Shown piece by piece: positions 56,705 through 64,000 of a stretch of DNA of 64,000 nt (positions within the stretch are counted from its first letter, which is position 1; each line of letters starts with the position of its first letter). The position numbers and the translations under genes were made by a program. Under the pieces are notes generated by a model. The model did no database searches, was not told the origin of the DNA, and saw only the letters and a list, made by a program, of their open reading frames with translations. Source of the DNA: Acidiphilium sp. PA (GTDB lineage Bacteria > Pseudomonadota > Alphaproteobacteria > Acetobacterales > Acetobacteraceae); assembly GCF_026191915.1 (NCBI RefSeq), contig NZ_JAIMBY010000002.1:186001-250000 (forward strand). Reading direction: 5' to 3'.

Positions 56705-57769
56705 TTACGCGACCGAAAACCGCCAGATCGTGGTGGAGCGGAACGCCTGCCCGGGGTCGAGCCGGGTGGTCGGAAAATGCGGCTGGTTCGGCGCATCCGG
56801 GTAATGCTGGGTCTCGAACGCAATGCCATCCCCCGGACCGATCAATACGCCATTCTGCCCGATGATGGTGCCGGTCAGGTTGTTGCCGGTATAGAATTGC
56901 ACACCGGGCTCGCTGGTCTCGATGCTCAACACCCGCCCCGACGCCGCATCATGCAGCGTCGCGGCCGGCCCGATCGCGTCCGCCGGTTTGTCGAGCACGT
57001 AGCAATGATCATACCCGCCGGCGAGTCTCAGCTGCTCATAGGCCTCGCCGATCCGCGCACCGGCCGCGTGCGGTGTGCGAAAATCCATCGGCGTGCCCTC
57101 CACCGCCAGCAAAATCCCGGTGGGGATCTGCGTGGCATCGGTCGGCAGAAAGAAACTGGCCGGAATCGTCACGATCTGGTCGAGCGCGCTGCCCGACCCC
57201 GCGAGATTGAAATAGGTATGGTTGGACAGATTAAGCACGGTCGGCCGGCCCTCCACCTGCGCCGCGTAGTCGATCCGCACCGCATTGTCCTCCTCCAGCG
57301 TGTACACCACCGTCACGGTCAGCGTGCCGGGAAATCCGTTATCGCCATCGGCACTCACCAGTTGCAGCGTGACCGAGCACGCGCTCGCGGTCACGATATC
57401 CCAGATCCGGTGCCCGAAATTCGGCGTTGCACCGGTCTTCAACCCGCCGTGCAGCGTATTGGGTCCGTTATTGACCGGCAGATGGAACGTCTCGCCATCC
57501 AGGCTGAACCGCCCGCCGGCAATCCGGTTCGCATAGCGCCCGAGCAGTGCGCCGAAATAGGGGCTCCTGGTCTCATAATCGGCCATGTTGGTGCAGCCGA
57601 GCACGACATTGCCGAATACCCCGTTCCGGTCCGGCGCCATGATGGCGGTGATCGCCCCGGCGTAGTCCAGCACAGCAACGCTCATGCCGGCACGGTTGCG
57701 CAAAGTCACCTGCCGCACCAGCGCGCCGGCGGCCGTGGTGCCGTATTCGGCGATCATCGCATCTTGCAT
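56705..57769 (-). CDS. galM: Aldose 1-epimerase (mutarotase)
   Basis: A 354-residue beta-sandwich protein that interconverts alpha and beta hexose anomers. Signatures: GRYANRIAGGRFSLDG, then NGPNTLHGG with the catalytic-type His, LSNHTYFNLAGSG with a second catalytic His, and the Glu-bearing FYTGNNLTG region toward the C-terminus. It follows the acyl-CoA dehydrogenase gene by 12 nt. The start could also be 12 nt later (57757, MIAEYGTT). Confidence 0.92.
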   Translation of the reverse strand: MQDAMIAEYGTTAAGALVRQVTLRNRAGMSVAVLDYAGAITAIMAPDRNGVFGNVVLGCTNMADYETRSPYFGALLGRYANRIAGGRFSLDGETFHLPVNNGPNTLHGGLKTGATPNFGHRIWDIVTASACSVTLQLVSADGDNGFPGTLTVTVVYTLEEDNAVRIDYAAQVEGRPTVLNLSNHTYFNLAGSGSALDQIVTIPASFFLPTDATQIPTGILLAVEGTPMDFRTPHAAGARIGEAYEQLRLAGGYDHCYVLDKPADAIGPAATLHDAASGRVLSIETSEPGVQFYTGNNLTGTIIGQNGVLIGPGDGIAFETQHYPDAPNQPHFPTTRLDPGQAFRSTTIWRFSVA

Positions 57770-57781
57770 CGGCAGGTATCC

Positions 57782-59413
57782 TCAGTCGGTTGGAATGATC
57801 GCGGCACGGCGCACCAGGGCTGCATGATCCAGATCGGCCGGCAGCGCGCCATACGCAAGCCCCGCACGCGCAATCCGCGCCCGGATAAAGGCTTCCGCCA
57901 CGAATGCCGGCGCGTGGCGCAGCAGCAGCGCCGCCGCGATCGCCAGCGCAATCTGCTCGACCACCCGCCGCGCCTCGGCTTCCGGGCCAGCGGGTGCCGC
58001 GAGCGTGGCGGCAACCCCTGCGATCAGCGCATCCAGCCCGGCATCCACCCCGCGCGCCGGGGCCAGCATGGCGAGCAGTGCATCCGCCGCCCCCGATGTG
58101 CGGGCAAGGCCGCGCAGCACATCGAGACAGATGATATTGCCCGCGCCCTCCCACACACCGTTCAGCGGTGCCTCGCGATACAACCGCGCGATCGGGTGCT
58201 CCTCGATGAACCCGTTGCCGCCGTGGCATTCCAGCGCCTCGGCAACCAGACCAGGCGCGCGCTTGCAATTCCAGTATTTCGCAACCGGCACGATCACCCG
58301 CGCGAGCGCCGCCGCGGCCGGATCATCCGGCGCCGCATCGATCGCGGCGGCCGCCCGCATCGCGAGCCACAGCGCCGCTTCGGCATCGAGCGCCATATCC
58401 GCGAGCACCGCGCGCATCACCGGCTGATCGATCAACGCGCGCTGAAACGCGGTGCGCCGGCTTGCATGAAACACCGCCAGACTGGTCGCATGGCGCATCA
58501 GCGCCGCAGCACCGATCGCGCATTCCAGCCGGGTCAGGTGCGCCATTTCAATGATCGTCGCGATGCCCCGGCCCGGTTCACCGACCATCACGGCGTCGAG
58601 CCCGTCGAACTCGACCTCGCACGAGGCGTTCGACCGATTGCCGCATTTATCCTTCAGCCGCTGGATCCGAACCGCGTTGCGCGAACCGTCATCGCGCCAG
58701 CCCTGCGCCAGAAAACAGCTCACACCCTCATCCGTGCGCGCCAGCGTCAAAAACAGATCGCTCATCGGCACCGAAAAAAACCATTTATGACCGGTCAGCG
58801 CCCACCGCGCCCCATCCGGGCGCGCAACCGTCCGGGTCTGGCGCAGATCCGAGCCGCCCTGTTTCTCGGTCATCGCCATACCGACCGTCAGCGCCGCTTT
58901 CGCCCCCGGCGGCAGCGGGCGCGGATCATACGCCGTCGCCAGGATCCCCGTGCTGAACCGTGCCAGCAGGTCCGGCGCATGGCGCAGCGCCGCTATCGAG
59001 GCATAGGTCATCGCCTCGGGACAACACACGCCCGGCTCCCCCTGGCCCCATGCATACGCAATCGCCGCCCGCGCCACCTGCGCACCCGGCCGCGCCGCCG
59101 TCCAGGCCAGCGCATGATAGGCATCGCCGCGGATCAACCCCATCAACTCATGCCAGGCTGGATGATAGCCAATCTCATCGATCCGCTGCCCGAACCGGTC
59201 GAACGCCCGTAACTCCGGCCCGTACCGATTGGCATCCCGCGCCAACTCCCGCAGCCGCGCCGCGCCAATCCGCGCGCCGCACGCGGCCAGCCGATCCTCC
59301 GCCCACGCCCCGCCGAATGCCGCCACCGCGCCGCCGAGCGCGGGATCGAAGGAATAGACATTGTAATCAGGCGGCTCGCCGGCCTGATTGATGCCGTCAT
59401 CGGTCGCGATCAT
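57782..59413 (-). CDS. AidB-like acyl-CoA dehydrogenase
   Basis: Start at 59413 (MIATDDGINQAGEPPDYN) gives 543 residues, close to the 541 of E. coli AidB. The N-terminal part (QAGEPPDYNVYSFDPALGGA) is the AidB-specific extension. The flavin domain holds MTEKQGGSDLRQT and VRIQRLKDKCGNRSN, and CHGGNGFIEEHPIARLYREA closes the fold. AidB binds DNA and isovaleryl-CoA and responds to alkylation; the enzymatic role here is uncertain. Divergent from the PRISE-like reductase and followed by galM. Confidence 0.88.
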   Translation of the reverse strand: MIATDDGINQAGEPPDYNVYSFDPALGGAVAAFGGAWAEDRLAACGARIGAARLRELARDANRYGPELRAFDRFGQRIDEIGYHPAWHELMGLIRGDAYHALAWTAARPGAQVARAAIAYAWGQGEPGVCCPEAMTYASIAALRHAPDLLARFSTGILATAYDPRPLPPGAKAALTVGMAMTEKQGGSDLRQTRTVARPDGARWALTGHKWFFSVPMSDLFLTLARTDEGVSCFLAQGWRDDGSRNAVRIQRLKDKCGNRSNASCEVEFDGLDAVMVGEPGRGIATIIEMAHLTRLECAIGAAALMRHATSLAVFHASRRTAFQRALIDQPVMRAVLADMALDAEAALWLAMRAAAAIDAAPDDPAAAALARVIVPVAKYWNCKRAPGLVAEALECHGGNGFIEEHPIARLYREAPLNGVWEGAGNIICLDVLRGLARTSGAADALLAMLAPARGVDAGLDALIAGVAATLAAPAGPEAEARRVVEQIALAIAAALLLRHAPAFVAEAFIRARIARAGLAYGALPADLDHAALVRRAAIIPTD

Positions 59414-59529
59414 GCAACCGCTATAGCGCGATCGGCGCCGTCTGTCGCGGCGCTCACCCCAGCCATGAAGCGCTGGCACACCCCGCCGGCCATCCCCAGA
59501 TGTCGCCCTGCACAACAACGGAGCGGATC

Positions 59530-60591
59530 ATGGCAGACACGGCATTGGTGGTGGGATCGAGCGGCATCGTCGGCAGCGCGTCGTGCGCGCATCTGCTCGA
59601 TCAGGGCTGGCAGGTCCACGGCCTCGCCCGCCACCCGCAGGCGCAATCCGGCGTCACCCCGATCGCCGCCGATCTGCGCGACGCGGCAGCCCTGGCCGAG
59701 GCGCTCAAATCAATCAAACCCGACCTCGTCATCCTCGCCACCTGGATTCGCGGCGCCACCGAGGCCGAGAACATCCGCGTCAACGGCGCCATGGTCCGCA
59801 ATCTGCTCGATGCCGTGCGCCCCGCCGGCTCGGTCACCCACGTCGCCCTGGTCACCGGCCTGAAGCACTACCTCGGCCCGTTTGAATCTTACGGCAAAGG
59901 CACCCTGCCGCAGACCCCGTTCCGCGAAACCCAGGGCCGGCTCGATGTCGAGAATTTCTACTACGCCCAGGAAGACGAACTCTTCGCCGCCGCCGCGCGC
60001 GACGGATTCGGCTGGAGCGTGCACCGCCCGCACACCATCATCGGCAAGGCGGTCGGCAACGCGATGAACATGGGCACAACGCTCGCCACCTGCGCGGTCA
60101 TCTGCCGCGAACAGGGCAGGGCATTCACCTTTCCCGGCTCGCCGATGCAATGGCACGGCCTGACCGACATGACCGACGCCCGCCTGCTCGCGCAACACAT
60201 CCTCTGGGCCGCAACCACCCCTGCCGCGCGCAACCAGGCGTTCAACGTGGTGAACGGCGACATCTTCCGCTGGAGCTGGATGTGGGAGCGCATCGCCGCA
60301 TGGTTCGGCATCGACCCCGCACCGTTCGATGGCATCATCCGCCCCCTGGAACAGCAGATGGCGCAGGACGCACCGCTTTGGCGCAGCATCGCCGCAAACC
60401 ACGGCCTCGCCGAACCCGACCTCGCGCGCCTCGCCTCGCCCTGGCACACCGATGCCGATCTCGGCCGCCCGATCGAGGTTGTCACCGACATGTCGAAAAG
60501 CCGCCGCCTCGGCTTCGCGGCCTACCAGCCCACCGACGATGCGTTCTACGACCTGTTCACACAGCTCCGCGCCGACCGGCTCATTCCATAA
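59530..60591 (+). CDS. PRISE-family NAD(P)-dependent reductase (progesterone 5-beta-reductase-like)
   Basis: Start at 59530 gives 353 residues. The extended-SDR cofactor loop is VVGSSGIVGSASCAHLL. The distinguishing blocks LVTGLKHYLGPFESYGKGTL and FYYAQEDELF match the PRISE family (iridoid synthase and enone reductases). The Tyr of the FYYxQED block and the Lys of TGLKHY stand in for the usual YxxxK pair. The natural substrate in bacteria is unknown, an activated enone being likely. It precedes the two tRNA genes. Confidence 0.88.
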   Translation: MADTALVVGSSGIVGSASCAHLLDQGWQVHGLARHPQAQSGVTPIAADLRDAAALAEALKSIKPDLVILATWIRGATEAENIRVNGAMVRNLLDAVRPAGSVTHVALVTGLKHYLGPFESYGKGTLPQTPFRETQGRLDVENFYYAQEDELFAAAARDGFGWSVHRPHTIIGKAVGNAMNMGTTLATCAVICREQGRAFTFPGSPMQWHGLTDMTDARLLAQHILWAATTPAARNQAFNVVNGDIFRWSWMWERIAAWFGIDPAPFDGIIRPLEQQMAQDAPLWRSIAANHGLAEPDLARLASPWHTDADLGRPIEVVTDMSKSRRLGFAAYQPTDDAFYDLFTQLRADRLIP

Positions 60592-60634
60592 GCATTGCTG
60601 CCGGCAGTCCAGCCGATTATAGAAGCCATACGGA

Positions 60635-60708
60635 GCGGGTGTAGCTCAACGGTAGAGTCCCAGCCTTCCAAGCTGGTTGTGCGGGTTCGATTCCCGTCAC
60701 CCGCTCCA
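60635..60708 (+). tRNA. tRNA-Gly, anticodon TCC
   Basis: A complete cloverleaf of 74 nt including the encoded CCA. The 7-bp acceptor stem is GCGGGTG / CACCCGC with discriminator T. The anticodon arm is CCAGC-CTTCCAA-GCTGG with anticodon TCC. The T arm reads TTCGATT in its loop. It lies 43 bp after the PRISE-like gene. Confidence 0.97.
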
Positions 60709-60805
60709 GCGTCCGGCAGGCATTTCTGCGCCGGCCCTTGACATCGGGGCCCGCACGTTGTGCAAGCCAGCGGACGCGTGTTGTCCGCAAGCGACCTGTC
60801 ACTGC

Positions 60806-60882
60806 AGGGGTGTAGCTCAATTGGCTAGAGCGCCGGTCTCCAAAACCGGAGGCTGTGGGTTCGAGACCCTCCACCCCTGCCA
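60806..60882 (+). tRNA. tRNA-Trp, anticodon CCA
   Basis: A complete cloverleaf of 77 nt including the encoded CCA. The acceptor is AGGGGTG / CACCCCT with discriminator G. The anticodon arm is CCGGT-CTCCAAA-ACCGG with anticodon CCA. The position directly before secE and nusG is conserved in many bacteria. Confidence 0.97.
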
Positions 60883-60934
60883 ACCGGTCTTTCTGGGCCG
60901 GCACGCAACACGACATTTTTAGGCAATCTGGAGC

Positions 60935-61138
60935 ATGACTGCATTGGCGTTCAACCCGGCGAAGTTCCTGCGCGACGTGCGCATCGAGGCCTCGAAGACC
61001 ACCTGGCCGTCGCGGCGGGAAACCCTGGTGACCACAGGCGTCGTGCTCGCCATGGTCGCGCTGACGATCGTGTTCTTTCTGGTGGTGGATCAGGTGATCG
61101 GGCTGGGCATGCGGTTCCTGTTCGGCGTAGGGGGTTAA
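60935..61138 (+). CDS. secE: Preprotein translocase subunit SecE
   Basis: A 67-residue, single-span inner-membrane protein of the Sec translocon. A cytoplasmic amphipathic helix (PAKFLRDVRIEASKTTWPSR) holds the conserved WPS/T, followed by one span (TGVVLAMVALTIVFFLVV). The gene follows tRNA-Trp by 52 nt and nusG follows by 4 nt, the standard arrangement. Confidence 0.97.
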   Translation: MTALAFNPAKFLRDVRIEASKTTWPSRRETLVTTGVVLAMVALTIVFFLVVDQVIGLGMRFLFGVGG

Positions 61139-61142
61139 AGCC

Positions 61143-61673
61143 GTGGCAAAACGCTGGTATGTTCTGCATGTCTATTCCGGGTTCGAAAAGAAAATCGCGA
61201 ACCAGATCACCGAAACCGCGGCCCAGAAAGGCCTGTCCGACGAAATCGAACAAGTCCTGGTCCCGACCGAGGAAGTGGTCGAGATCCGCCGCGCCCAGAA
61301 GGTCAACGCCGAGCGCAAATTCTTCCCCGGCTACGTGTTGATCAAAATGGAAATGAGCGACGATGCCTGGCATCTGGTGCGCGACATCCCCAAAGTGACC
61401 GGCTTCCTCGGCACCAAAATCCGCCCCACCCCCATCTCGGACGCCGAGGCCGAACGCATGATGCGCCAGGTCGAGGAAGGCGCTGAAACCCGCCGCCCCG
61501 CCGTCGTGTTCGAAATCGGCGAACAAGTCCGCGTCGCAGACGGCCCCTTCACCAGCTTCAACGGCGTCGTCGAAGACGTCGATGAAGAAAAAGGCCGCGT
61601 CAAAGTCTCCGTCTCGATCTTCGGCCGCTCAACCCCCGTCGAACTCGAATACGCCCAAGTCGAAAAAGTCTGA
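61143..61673 (+). CDS. nusG: Transcription termination/antitermination factor NusG
   Basis: A 176-residue elongation factor that starts with GTG. The NGN domain (KRWYVLHVYSGFEKKIANQI) binds RNA polymerase. The linker leads to a KOW domain (GEQVRVADGPFTSFNGVVED), which contacts Rho and ribosomal protein S10. The 4-nt gap from secE implies co-transcription. A large inverted repeat lies beyond its stop. Confidence 0.98.
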   Translation: MAKRWYVLHVYSGFEKKIANQITETAAQKGLSDEIEQVLVPTEEVVEIRRAQKVNAERKFFPGYVLIKMEMSDDAWHLVRDIPKVTGFLGTKIRPTPISDAEAERMMRQVEEGAETRRPAVVFEIGEQVRVADGPFTSFNGVVEDVDEEKGRVKVSVSIFGRSTPVELEYAQVEKV

Positions 61674-61699
61674 CCGCCCGGCGGCGTTATTTTGGGCGG

Positions 61700-61938
61700 T
61701 GGTGGGGTGGGCCATGGGCCAGCAAGGCCAGGGGCTCTGCCCCTGGACCCCGTTAAAGGCGGAGCCTTTAAAATCCATTAGTTTTAGGCAAGGGGAGGGC
61801 TGTCCAGGCCAGACACGCGACAAGTGCGAGGCAGCGCCCTCCCCTTGCCTAAAACTAGCGGGTTCTAAGGGCTAAGCCCTTAGTGGGGGTCGAGGGGGCA
61901 AAGCCCCCCGCCTTCCTTACCCATGGCCCACCCCACCA
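61700..61938. repeat. Large nested inverted repeat between nusG and murA
   Basis: The outer arms TGGTGGGGTGGGCCATGG (61700-61717) and CCATGGCCCACCCCACCA (61921-61938) are perfectly complementary over 18 bp. A central 22-bp perfect inverted repeat pairs 61779-61800 with 61836-61857 around a 35-nt loop. On each side lie two short hairpins with 3-nt loops: 61728-61746, 61753-61771, 61865-61883 and 61894-61908. The genes on either side converge, so it could end transcription in both directions. Spurious short reading frames across it resemble ones often annotated in related genomes, so it may be a dispersed REP/ERIC-like element. Confidence 0.8.
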
Positions 61939-61948
61939 AAGCCCGAAA

Positions 61949-63205
61949 TTACGCTGCCAGTCGTTCGATGGTGGCGCCGCAGGCGGCGAGTTTGCGTTCG
62001 ACGGCTTCGTAGCCGCGGTCGAGGTGGTAGACGCGGTTGACGATGGTTTCGCCGCGTGCTGCGAGTCCTGCCAGCACCAGCGAGAACGAGGCGCGCAGGT
62101 CGGTTGCCATCACTGGCGCGCCGGACAAGGCGGCAACGCCGCGCACGATGGCCGACGAACCATGGACATTGATGCGTGCGCCCATCCGGTTGAGTTCGGG
62201 CACGTGCATGAAGCGGTTTTCGAAAATCGATTCGGTGATCATCGAAGCGCCTTCCGCCACGGCCATCAGCGTCATGAACTGCGCCTGCATGTCGGTTGCG
62301 AATCCGGGGAAGGGTTCGGTCATCGCATCGGTGCCGTGCAGCCCGTTGCGCCGGCTGACTTTGAGCCCATCCGGTGTGGTGCTGATATCGACGCCGGCCT
62401 GCCCCAGGGTTGCGAGCACCGCGCCCAGATCATCCGGTCGGGCGCCGCGCAGCAGCACCGAACCGCCGGTGATGGCGGCGGCGCAGGCGTAGGTGCCGGT
62501 CTCGATCCGGTCGGGGATGATGCCGTGTTCGGCGCCGTGCAGCGTCTTGACGCCGGTGATGGTCAGCCGGTCGGTGCCGATGCCGCTGATCTCAGCGCCC
62601 ATCGCGGTCAGGCAGGCGGCGAGGTCGCCGATTTCGGGCTCCCGCGCGGCGTTGATCAGCACGGTCTCGCCCTCAGCGAGGCTTGCCGCGAGCATCAGGT
62701 TTTCGGTGGCGCCGACCGAGACGAACGGGAAGGTAATGGTGGCGCCGTGCAGCCCGTGGGGCGCGGTGGCGTCGATATAGCCGCCCTCCAGCCGGATTTC
62801 AGCACCCATGGCTTCCAACCCTTTAAGATGCAGATCGACCGGCCGCGTGCCAATGGCGCACCCGCCCGGCAGCGAAACGCGGGCTTCGCGGGTGCGGGTC
62901 AGCAGCGGTCCGAGCACCAGGATCGAGGCGCGCATCTTGCGAACGATATCGTAGGGCGCTTCGGTATTGGTGATCGCGCCGCCGAGTGCCAGTGTGCGCG
63001 GCGCAATCGGGTCGACCGCGATGCCGTGCTGGGCGAGCAACTGGCTCATGGTCGCGACATCCGCAAGCTCGGGCACGTTGGTCAGCACGAGGCGCTCATC
63101 GGTGAGCAGGCCGGCGGTCATCAGAATAAGGGCCGCGTTCTTCGCGCCGGAGATCTCAATAATGCCTTCAAGCGGCCGGCCGCCCACGATTCGAATTTTA
63201 TCCAC
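61949..63205 (-). CDS. murA: UDP-N-acetylglucosamine 1-carboxyvinyltransferase
   Basis: First committed enzyme of peptidoglycan synthesis, 418 residues. The [13 protein letters not shown] opening and the active-site Cys in [16 protein letters not shown] (the fosfomycin target) are present. [17 protein letters not shown] and [15 protein letters not shown] are conserved. It has the two-domain fold with pseudo-repeats. dcd lies 6 nt upstream, so the two are probably co-transcribed. Confidence 0.97.
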   Translation of the reverse strand: MDKIRIVGGRPLEGIIEISGAKNAALILMTAGLLTDERLVLTNVPELADVATMSQLLAQHGIAVDPIAPRTLALGGAITNTEAPYDIVRKMRASILVLGPLLTRTREARVSLPGGCAIGTRPVDLHLKGLEAMGAEIRLEGGYIDATAPHGLHGATITFPFVSVGATENLMLAASLAEGETVLINAAREPEIGDLAACLTAMGAEISGIGTDRLTITGVKTLHGAEHGIIPDRIETGTYACAAAITGGSVLLRGARPDDLGAVLATLGQAGVDISTTPDGLKVSRRNGLHGTDAMTEPFPGFATDMQAQFMTLMAVAEGASMITESIFENRFMHVPELNRMGARINVHGSSAIVRGVAALSGAPVMATDLRASFSLVLAGLAARGETIVNRVYHLDRGYEAVERKLAACGATIERLAA

Positions 63206-63211
63206 AAGCCC

Positions 63212-63766
63212 TCACAATTTTGGTAATGATACGCCGGTCTGGCGCATGTATTTGCCCGCCTTGTCGGCGTAGCTGACTTCGCACGGCCCGGCTCCCTGCA
63301 GGAACAGGAACTGGCAGATGCCTTCATTGGCATAGATCCGTGCGGGCAGGGGGGTAGTGTTGGAAATTTCGATCGTCACCTGGCCCTCCCATTCGGGTTC
63401 CAGCGGTGTCACATTCACGATGATGCCGCAACGCGCATAGGTCGATTTACCCAGGCAGATGACCAGAATATCACGTGGAATTCGGAAATACTCCACCGTA
63501 TGGGCCAGCGCGAAGGAGTTGGGCGGAATGATGCAGACCGGCCCCTTGCGATCGACGAAGCTGCTCGGCGCGAAATCCTTGGGATCGACCACGGCGGAAT
63601 CGACATTGGTGAAAATCTTGAAATCATCCGCCACCCGCGCGTCGTACCCGTAGGACGACAGGCCGTAGGAAATCACGCCATCGCGTTTCTGGGTTTCAAC
63701 GAAGGGTTCGATCATGGCGCGGGTCCGCGCCTGTTCGCGAATCCAACGATCGGGCATTACCGGCAT
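63212..63766 (-). CDS. dcd: dCTP deaminase
   Basis: A 184-residue trimeric enzyme that converts dCTP to dUTP for thymidylate synthesis. [19 protein letters not shown] opens the protein, [20 protein letters not shown] follows, and the catalytic Glu lies in [20 protein letters not shown]. The start overlaps the end of the upstream small gene by 10 nt. murA is 6 nt downstream. Confidence 0.96.
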   Translation of the reverse strand: MPVMPDRWIREQARTRAMIEPFVETQKRDGVISYGLSSYGYDARVADDFKIFTNVDSAVVDPKDFAPSSFVDRKGPVCIIPPNSFALAHTVEYFRIPRDILVICLGKSTYARCGIIVNVTPLEPEWEGQVTIEISNTTPLPARIYANEGICQFLFLQGAGPCEVSYADKAGKYMRQTGVSLPKL

Positions 63767-63966
63767 GCTGTCTCTTTCTGTGTCGGGTCATTGGGCGGTG
63801 CCGGATCATTGGGTGGTGGCAGGTCATCGGATTCGGACCGTTCGCGGCGCTGCGCCTTGCGGCGGGCAAGGTTGGCGCGCAACGCCGCCGCCTCCCGCCG
63901 CCGCCGGGCCTCGGCCACGACCTCGGCGTGGGTGCGAGGGGTGTTGCTATCGGGTTGGTCGTTCAT
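63757..63966 (-). CDS. Small, highly charged hypothetical protein
   Basis: Start at 63966 ([10 protein letters not shown]) gives 69 residues; an in-frame Met at 63993 is an alternative. The middle is a long Arg/Ala/Glu-rich helix ([20 protein letters not shown], then a second basic run). A Pro-rich tail ([14 protein letters not shown]) ends the protein. No family is recognised. The overlap with dcd implies co-translation. Confidence 0.6.
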   Translation of the reverse strand: MNDQPDSNTPRTHAEVVAEARRRREAAALRANLARRKAQRRERSESDDLPPPNDPAPPNDPTQKETACR

Positions 63967-64000
63967 GGCGGGACAAAGCGTCTTTGGGCTCATCGCGTCA

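Noticed and set aside
61629-61875. Short reading frames across the large inverted repeat that resemble commonly annotated small proteins
   Set aside because: They cover both arms of a palindrome on both strands and lack ribosome sites. They are most simply read as by-products of the repeat.

Overview
This window is about 64 kb of GC-rich chromosome from an alphaproteobacterium, most likely a member of the Acetobacteraceae (the Acidiphilium/Acidocella side of the order). Three things suggest this: the gene order (miaB-phoH-ybeY-corC, ileS-lspA-DUF3035 lipoprotein, lysC divergent from ubiG, tRNA-Trp-secE-nusG), a GTTC-N7-GTTC LexA box beside recA, and A/T-rich palindromes of a type common in this family. 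The assignment is inferred from gene content and order and was not checked by a search. Coding density is high, and many neighbouring genes overlap by 1 to 10 nt (ATGA or TGATG junctions), which implies translational coupling.

Layout. From 1 to 8.2 kb lie an oligopeptide-type binding protein (cut by the window edge), trpS, murJ, a CHAP lipoprotein, a small phosphatase, a DUF4167 protein and the prmC-prfA-hisS block. From 8.3 to 17.6 kb come a glutathione S-transferase, ispG, a RodZ-like protein, ptsP (nitrogen PTS enzyme I), a nitronate monooxygenase-like protein and lysC, then ubiG and a short-chain dehydrogenase on the other strand. From 17.7 to 30.1 kb are an ABC exporter, an M3 peptidase, mutL, a second SDR, an HSL-type esterase, an MFS transporter and ileS-lspA-DUF3035.

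The region 30.4-36.3 kb is the most unusual part. A six-gene plus-strand run encodes an MsrQ/YedZ-like haem membrane protein, then four tightly overlapping genes for a reduced relative of group 4 membrane-bound [NiFe] hydrogenase/complex I, then rnhB. The complex has a shortened antiporter-like subunit with no lysine at all. It has a second membrane subunit that looks like a NuoH-type domain fused to a NuoL/M-type tail. Its large subunit has lost three of the four cysteines that hold NiFe, while its small subunit keeps all four cysteines of the proximal 4Fe-4S cluster. It therefore looks like an Ehr-type, non-hydrogenase relative in a very compact form.

From 36.3 to 46 kb are a small unknown protein, nrdB with tandem NrdR-like boxes upstream, a DsbA-like thiol oxidoreductase, the miaB-phoH-ybeY-corC operon, a VC0807-type membrane protein and an S9 peptidase. 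From 46.1 to 52.7 kb is a surface-glycan or lipid-glycosylation island: a DUF2142 membrane protein, an unrecognised multi-span membrane protein, a YfhO-like protein and a GtrB-like glycosyltransferase. From 52.7 to 64 kb come alaS, recA with its SOS box, galM, an AidB-like acyl-CoA dehydrogenase, a PRISE-like reductase, tRNA-Gly(TCC), tRNA-Trp(CCA), secE, nusG, a large nested inverted repeat, murA, dcd and a small charged protein.

Most genes are housekeeping: aminoacylation (trpS, hisS, ileS, alaS), translation termination (prfA, prmC), wall synthesis (murJ, murA, and possibly the RodZ-like and CHAP proteins), DNA repair (mutL, recA, rnhB) and nucleotide supply (nrdB, dcd). No insertion sequence, prophage or CRISPR array was seen.
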